A stretch of DNA of 64,000 bases. Source: Dipteris shenzhenensis. Its lineage: Eukaryota > Polypodiophyta > Polypodiopsida > Gleicheniales. Within the stretch, counting starts at the first letter, position 1. Each line of letters opens with the position of its first letter. A program made the translations under genes and the position numbers. Below, in pieces: positions 58,884-64,000 of the stretch. Below the pieces are notes generated by a model that ran no database searches, was not told the DNA's origin, and was given only the letters and a program-made list of their open reading frames with translations. The DNA lies in assembly GCA_047967505.1 (NCBI GenBank), contig CM106539.1; one strand, 5' to 3'.

Positions 58884-58938
<55 letters not shown>
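58884..58938 (+). repeat. (CT)n microsatellite
   Basis: An uninterrupted CT run of about 55 bases inside LTR A. Confidence 0.95.
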
Positions 58939-58940
<2 letters not shown>

Positions 58941-58978
58941 ATTTCAGTTCAGTTCAGTTCCGCTGCACTTCTCACATC

Positions 58979-58991
58979 GTATCAGAGCCAT
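58979..58991 (+). other. primer-binding site after LTR A
   Basis: GTATCAGAGCCA matches the initiator-Met tRNA complement TGGTATCAGAGCCA apart from its first two bases. Only about 60 bp of internal sequence remain before a purine tract (AGAGAGGAGG) and the next LTR. Confidence 0.55.
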
Positions 58992-59052
58992 AGTTGACTA
59001 GAGAACCGAGGACTGGAGGGAGTGTTGAGCAAGAACACAGAGAGGAGGTTTG

Positions 59053-59739
59053 TGATGGAAAGGTCACCTCCCCATCTGTAAGCCCCCATATGAGTGCATG
59101 GGGGGGTGAACCTAGTGTCTAAGAGAAAGCCACATGAGCAGCATCATGGCTGCCATGAGGACAGGGATCAGACAAGAAAACAGAGAGGGAGGGGCTGCCG
59201 CACCTCACAGCCAAGAGAGAAGAAAAGGAGCTGCCACATAGGCAGCACATGAGCTGCCATGTGCGCAGAGCACATAGGCAGCACAGCAGTCTGGCAGAGG
59301 GCTGACAGAGGCACAGCATGTACAGGCTGGAACAGGCCTGCAAAAGAGGCGCACACGTGGCAGCATAAGCAGGCTGGAGGTGCCTGCGTGGCAGGCTGTC
59401 TGTCAGAGAAGAAAGGGCTGGACCAGCCACTGACTAGTCAGCCAGTCTGGTCGGCCAGAATCAGCAAGGCTGGTCGGTTTTTGTCAGCAGCCCTTGGGGG
59501 CTATAAAAGGAGGGCCTCCAAGCCCTCATTCCACATCTTCTGGAGCAGCCTTTCACAAGAAGGTTGGAGCAGTGAAGCAGCTGTCTTGTGGCCTACATTC
59601 AGGAGGACCATGAGGACCTGTATGCTGCAGACAAAGCTTGAAAGGGGCTGCCTACCTAGGCTGACACACAAGGCAGCAAGGTTGAGAAGATCATTTTGGA
59701 CAGAAAGTCTACAGATGCTTGAGGTGGAGCACGCAGGCT
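59053..59739 (+). mobile_element. LTR B, truncated copy
   Basis: Direct repeat of 61142-61981. It begins TGATGGAAAGGTCACCTCC and carries a TATAAAA box at 59502. About 190 bp present in the other copy (61475-61665) are missing, and it ends abruptly at GGCTCGA, where gag sequence begins. Frames inside it (for example 59259-59783) are LTR sequence, not genes. Confidence 0.85.
59502..59508 (+). promoter_or_regulatory. TATA box of LTR B, copy 1
   Basis: GGCTATAAAAGGAGGG is a strong plant TATA element, conserved in both LTR copies. Confidence 0.65.
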
Positions 59740-59743
59740 CGAT

Positions 59744-60487
59744 ATGGACTTGGCGAAGGTCAAGGTGGTACCGGATCAACTAGCATCAGTTGGTCAAAAG
59801 GTGGACTCGTGTCATTTGGCCTTGATGGTACTGAGGAGGCTACCTCGGAATTTCAAAAGCTTCGTAACAATTGTGACAGCAATACAGAGGACCAAACCTT
59901 TGACTTTTGAGGAGTTGGGTCCCTTATTGCTACAAGAAGAAGCTAGGGAGAAGCTCTACAACAACGACAAAGATGACAAGACGTTGCTGGCGAAGGATTA
60001 TGTTGGCAAAGGAAAGGGCAAGCCTAACGGTGGCAAGTCCAAGAAGGATGACTCTGATCACGAGGACACTTCCAGGAGGAAGCATAAGAAGAAGTGCTTC
60101 TATTGTGACGCACTAGGTCATTTTGCGAAGGATTGCAAAAAGAAATCAAGAAAACAAAAGGAAGAGGGTAACACAAAAGCCAAAGCTAATGTGGTGATCG
60201 AAGAGCTGTTCTTGATGACATCTCCGTGTGTTACTGAGGTCAGATATGCCGACCTAGAAACCAAAGTGATGATGTTTGACGTTGAGATGTGGGTCAACGA
60301 GGAGTCAGAAACCTTTGTGAAGGTGAAGAACAGCATGGAGTGCCTGGTATCTTCCAGGTGCGTGGCTGTTGATACTGAGATGAGGGTGAATTCCATGGAG
60401 TGCCCCCTCGGGTTTCATGTTCAGATGGATGCAGTACTTCAGAAGGAGACAGTAAAGGATTACACACGCTATTGGTATGTGCCTTGA
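59744..60487 (+). pseudogene. copia gag, C-terminal half with CCHC knuckle
   Basis: An open frame of 247 codons without a proper gag start. It contains LMVLRRLPRNFKSFVTIV (copia gag, typically LLxxLPxxYxxFVxxL), a Lys-rich linker and CFYCDALGHFAKDC, a perfect C-x2-C-x4-H-x4-C zinc knuckle, then a basic stretch. The protease motif (DSGAS) expected next is absent; instead a Met/Val/Glu-rich segment with a duplicated NSMECP-like string follows. It is fused directly to the truncated LTR, so the leader and N-terminal gag are deleted. N-terminal gag of the same type lies at 62573-63091. Confidence 0.85.
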
Positions 60488-61130
60488 TGAGGTGCATGGT
60501 TTGCTTTCAGGGCAAGCACACAGGCAGTAAGACAATCTGATATGTACTTGATGTTCTTCATTTGAGGCTTTATAGCATGTTGTGGAAAGAATATGGATTC
60601 TGCTCTTCATTTGTCTCAGGTAATGCAAGATTGAAAGGAATTGGCCTTCTTTGAAGGAAGAAGAGGAAGTGTGGGTGATTCTTCAAATCTCGGACACAGA
60701 TTACTCGAAGGTGATGGACAAGGTGTACTGAAGCCAGAAGAGTACCTACTTGAGAGCTCAGTGAGAGTTCGAGGTCCAAGTTATCTGGAGATATTCATTG
60801 GTTGCGGACCTTGCCAAAGGAAGGACGGGTTGAAACAAACCCTCAGAGCATGGTGCCTGGAAGACTCCAAGTTGTTCACTCATAATGAGGGGGACAATTG
60901 GAAGATCGTAGTTCGAAAGCAGGAACACGACTAAGAGTGGTGCCAAGAGGTGCTACCAAATATGGACCTGTGTACCATGATGGTGTGTGGAAGCGGAACC
61001 AGACCTAGTGGAGCAGGAGCCACTGGATGAAAAGCCAGGAAAAGATTTCGACATCAAAGAGTTCCAGAGGACTACGACCTAGGATTGGAGCATCGTCATC
61101 AACATGTTCGCATTGGGCCGAGATGTGTTG
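60488..61130 (+). other. internal remnant between gag and the next LTR
   Basis: Frames such as 60641-60934 have no recognisable domain. The segment ends in a purine-rich tract directly before an LTR, so it is probably what is left of the element's 3' internal region. Confidence 0.5.
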
Positions 61131-61141
61131 GTGAGAGGAGG
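61131..61141 (+). other. polypurine tract before LTR B
   Basis: GTGAGAGGAGG abuts TGTTGGAAAGG, the LTR start. A similar AGAGAGGAGG precedes the other copy at 59040. Polypurine tracts prime plus-strand synthesis in LTR retroelements. Confidence 0.6.
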
Positions 61142-62283
61142 TGTTGGAAAGGTCACCTCCCCATTTGCAAGCCCCCATATGAGGAGAGATGGGGGGTGAA
61201 CCTAGTGTCTAAGAGAAAGCCACATGGGCAGCATCACGGCTGCCATGAGGGCAGGGATCAGACAAGAAAAGAGAGGGAGGGGCTGCCACATGGACAGTAC
61301 ATGAGCTGCCATGTGGGCAGTACATGAGCTGCCATGTGGGCAGCACAGCAGTCTGGCAGAGGGCTGACAGAGGTGCAGCATGTACAGGCTAGAACAGGCC
61401 TGCAAAAAAGGCGCACACGTGGCAGCATGAGCAGGCTGGAGGCGCCTGCGTGGCAGGCTGTCTGTCAGAGAAGATGGCACAGAAGGGCAGGGCAGACCAG
61501 CAGATCAGGTCGGCCACATGGAGGCCTGGTGGAGCAGCAAAGGGGGCTGCCAGTAGGCAGGAACATGCCTTTATATAGGGCTGGGCCCTTGCCTTGATTG
61601 GAGGCCAAGGCCCTAGAAGATTGGGCCAAAGGGCCCCGGTTTGAGAGCCCTTAAAGGGCTGGACCAGCCACTTACTGGCTGACCAGTCTGGTCGGCCAGA
61701 ATCAGCAAGGCTGGTTGGTTTTTGTCAGCAGCCCTTGGGGGCTATAAAAGGAGGGCCTCCGGGCCCTCATTCCATCTTCTGGAGCAGCCTTTCACAAGCA
61801 GGTTGGAGCAGTGGAGCAGCTGTCTTGGGGCCTACATTCAAGAGGACCAAGAGGACCTGTGTGCTGCAGACAAAGCTTGAAAGGGGCTGCCTACCTAGGC
61901 TAACACACAAGGCAGCAAGGTTGAGAAGATCATTCTGGACAGAAAGTCTACAGACCCTCGAGGTGGAGCAGGCGGGCTCGAGTCTAGAGATAGCCAGCAG
62001 ATAGGAGAAGTACCTTGTGGTAAGATCAGAGGACCACACCATTGGTGTGACTCTGGATCTATCTCTTTTGTATTGTGTCCATAGCTTTGGACAGAAATTA
62101 TTTTGGTGTCTTCTATATCTAACTGGTTCATTGTCTATTGATGAGTCTGCACATCTATCCTATGCACATAAGTTTAAGAAGTTTGTGATTCCACTCCCAC
62201 ACACACACTGTGTGAGCTCCTGGGCTATTCTATCAGTCTTCTACTGTAGCCTGTGCGTACCCTCTGTTGGTCGATTTCTAACA
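61142..62283 (+). mobile_element. LTR B, full-length copy
   Basis: About 1.14 kb. It starts TGTTGGAAA and ends TTTCTAACA, giving the expected short terminal inverted repeat and TG...CA ends. A second TATA-like TTTATATAGG lies at 61572 and TATAAAA at 61743. The sequence right after the end, GTTTGGGGCTGTTTGG, is in primer-binding-site position but is not the Met-tRNA type. Confidence 0.8.
61743..61749 (+). promoter_or_regulatory. TATA box of LTR B, copy 2
   Basis: GGCTATAAAAGGAGGG is identical to the element in copy 1. Confidence 0.65.
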
Positions 62284-62572
62284 GTTTGGGGCTGTTTGGA
62301 GGTGTTCTCGTGAGGAGGATTTGAGAGGTGTCAACTGTTCAGGAGTCAAGGAAGGTACACAGACTTTGAAGTGTGTTTTCAGATTCGAAGGGAGGTTTAC
62401 TCAAGGGTGGGACAGCGAGGTGCGAAGGTCTTGTAGGCTCAAAGCCTCTCATCACCATATCCAGCCCTCTTCTCCCCTTATTTCTGTCCATCCCCTTTTC
62501 TCCTTCTATCCCATCTACCCTCTCTTTTCAGTTTCATTCCCTCGTCACTCTGACAAGTCGACCCTGTCCGAG

Positions 62573-63091
62573 ATGGCAGAGAGCAAGGCAAAAATTGCAG
62601 TTTTGCCCACATTCCTAATCAACCGTCAATTAGATGGACTGAATTATGGTGTTTGGGGGGTCATGATGGAGTCTATGCTACAATCGTATGATTTGGCAGG
62701 CTTCATATTGGTGGGAGTTGACACGCCCATTCCCCTTGCGGCCAATCAAGGGATCCTACAACGAAAGGACTCTGAGACCTTGGCTCAGCTGTGGGACCAT
62801 ATCAATGCAAGAGTAAGGTCGTTTATATTTCTTAGCTGTACTCCTCAGGTGATTCTCACGCGAAGCACATGACGGTGGCCAAGAGTATCTTGGAGCACTT
62901 GGTGTCCCTGTACAATTGAACCTCTCCCATGAAGAGGGTTTCCATAGAAGTCCAAATGAGACTATTGGATCCCAAGAAGTCTTCATCAATGCAGGAGCAC
63001 ATCAACAAGTCACAGGAACTTCATCAGGAGATCCTCTGGGCAAGGAAAGCACAGGCCATAACTCTATTGTCCCCAGCTATACTCTCAGTAT
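62573..63091 (+). pseudogene. copia gag, N-terminal half
   Basis: It starts MAESKAKIAVLPTFLINRQL and continues LDGLNYGVWGVMMESMLQSY, the copia gag N-terminal pattern (L-x-G-x-N-Y-x-x-W-x-x-x-M). A frameshift near 62845 leads into AKHMTVAKSILEHLVSLYN, a TGA, then VQMRLLDPKKSSSMQEHINK, equivalent to the gag L-x-x-L-x-M-x-x-x-x-x-x-E-H-I-N-x-F segment. It breaks off around 63091. Together with 59744-60487 it covers most of a gag protein, but in swapped order along the DNA. Confidence 0.8.
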
Positions 63092-63609
63092 GATGCCTTC
63101 TATTCATCCTTGATAACCAATGTAAGGATGAATGTGTTTGACTGTTATGCTCTAGCCGAGATAGCATGACCTCGGAAAGATCGGTGGGCATTTTCCATTA
63201 GAGGACCGACTTCTGTAATAGTTTATGTGCGTAAATATAATGGTCAAGGGAAGTAACTGCCAAGGTCCTAGGTGAGGGTGTATTGGCATCGACTAGGTGG
63301 TTCTGAGTGCTAAGGCCTAGGTGCACCTAAATGTGTAATAATGCCGAGGGGCAAATGTTTTAAATTGTGCCCCAAGAGAGGGGTAAATGGTGTACCAAGT
63401 AAAAGGTCTAAAATGATGACATGTGGCAGAGGGAACCATCTAGGGAGTTGTGGGCTTGTGGATAGGCATGAGGAATGAAAAGTTACGTATCTTTGTGTGC
63501 ATGCTATCCATGAGAGTGGCTGGGAGGATATACGTGATGCCATCGCCTGTGATTTTTCCTTGCCCATGATTGACGAAATTCAAGAGAGAATTAGAGATAG
63601 ATCGTATCA
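63092..63609 (+). mobile_element. probable LTR C (left end uncertain)
   Basis: The right end is defined by ATCGTATCA followed by a consensus primer-binding site. The start is not resolved; TGTAAGGATG at 63121 and TGATGACATG at 63414 are candidates. Confidence 0.5.
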
Positions 63610-63611
63610 TT

Positions 63612-63623
63612 TGGTATCAGAGC
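63612..63623 (+). other. consensus copia primer-binding site
   Basis: TGGTATCAGAGC is an exact match to the initiator-Met tRNA complement. A related TATCATTTGGTATC occurs again at about 63912-63925, suggesting a duplicated LTR/leader junction. The frame 63497-63811 spans this site and is leader sequence, not a gene. Confidence 0.8.
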
Positions 63624-64000
63624 GTTTAGGTGGACGAACGAGAGGAAAGAGAGGGAGAGACGGTGCACACGAGAGCACATGGCGGGCTGGCTGGTCATTA
63701 CGCAGGCTGACGGGCCTGAAGGTTGGGTGGGTTGATGAACGAACGAAGGCACTAGAAAGAGCTCGAGAAGACAAGTTGTCAGAGAAAAAAAGGGGAGACC
63801 CGTCAATGTGATTGAATGTGATACCAAGAGAAGGAACAGAGAGTAGAATTAGCCCGTAAATTGACGATGCCCGTGAATTGACGAGAAAACCAGACGGGTA
63901 GGAATAGAGCCTATCATTTGGTATCTGCGACTCCGAAGCGAAATCACAGGGTGCAGTCACCGACTCCCAAAAGACATCGCAGGACTCCATCTCCTGTACT

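Larger units (their letters stand above)
58135..58979 (+). mobile_element. LTR A of a copia-type element (left end uncertain)
   Basis: GC-rich sequence with internal duplications (ACAAAGAGAGGGCCTT at 58177 and 58232), a TATATATA promoter element at 58748-58755, a long (CT)n run, and a right end followed by a primer-binding site. The left boundary probably lies near the point where the gypsy remnant stops, but no terminal TG was proven. Confidence 0.5.

Noticed and set aside
59259-59783. 174-codon ORF as a gene
   Set aside because: It lies within the LTR B repeat and crosses the LTR/gag junction.

Overview
This is nuclear DNA of a land plant with a large, repeat-rich genome, most likely a fern or gymnosperm (I lean weakly to fern; the sequence does not settle it). 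The evidence is two recognisable plant nuclear genes with short GT-AG introns, very long gene-poor stretches, decayed Ty1/copia, Ty3/gypsy and LINE fragments in both orientations, and abundant AG, TG, CTT and TCC microsatellites. No bacterial, plastid or CRISPR features are visible.

Layout. 0-9 kb: decayed retroelement gag with four zinc-knuckle positions, a TCC-rich low-complexity tract, AT-rich intergenic DNA and a LINE fragment. 9.5-12.7 kb (+): unrecognised ORFs, including a BAH-like ORF, a ubiquitin-like ORF and a spliced broken gene. 13.6-14.1 kb: a cluster of three GC-rich foldback hairpins with short palindromes. 14.4-15.3 kb (-): a histone-H3-fold gene with CENH3-like features, its own TATA box and in-frame stops. 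15.9-18.8 kb (-): a multi-exon, broken, transposon-like gene. 20.6-23.5 kb: repeats and possible orphan exons. 28.5-31.2 kb (-): an apparently intact DRB2/3/5-type double-stranded-RNA-binding protein gene. 31-45 kb: mostly AT-rich intergenic DNA with recent tandem duplications. 45.4-54.1 kb: an unrecognised ORF pair and four decayed copia segments. 55.3-55.8 kb (-): the last two coding exons of a translin gene. 57.3-63.9 kb: a gypsy pol remnant followed by a chain of LTRs, primer-binding sites and split copia gag pieces.

The two convincing host genes both belong to RNA-handling families: DRB proteins act with Dicer-like enzymes, and translin is the RNA-binding subunit of the C3PO nuclease. 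I see no evidence beyond proximity that they are functionally linked here. The most unusual region is 9.5-18.8 kb, where chromatin-flavoured ORFs, foldback DNA, an H3-like gene and a transposon-like gene lie together. It could be one large decayed mobile element or several independent insertions.
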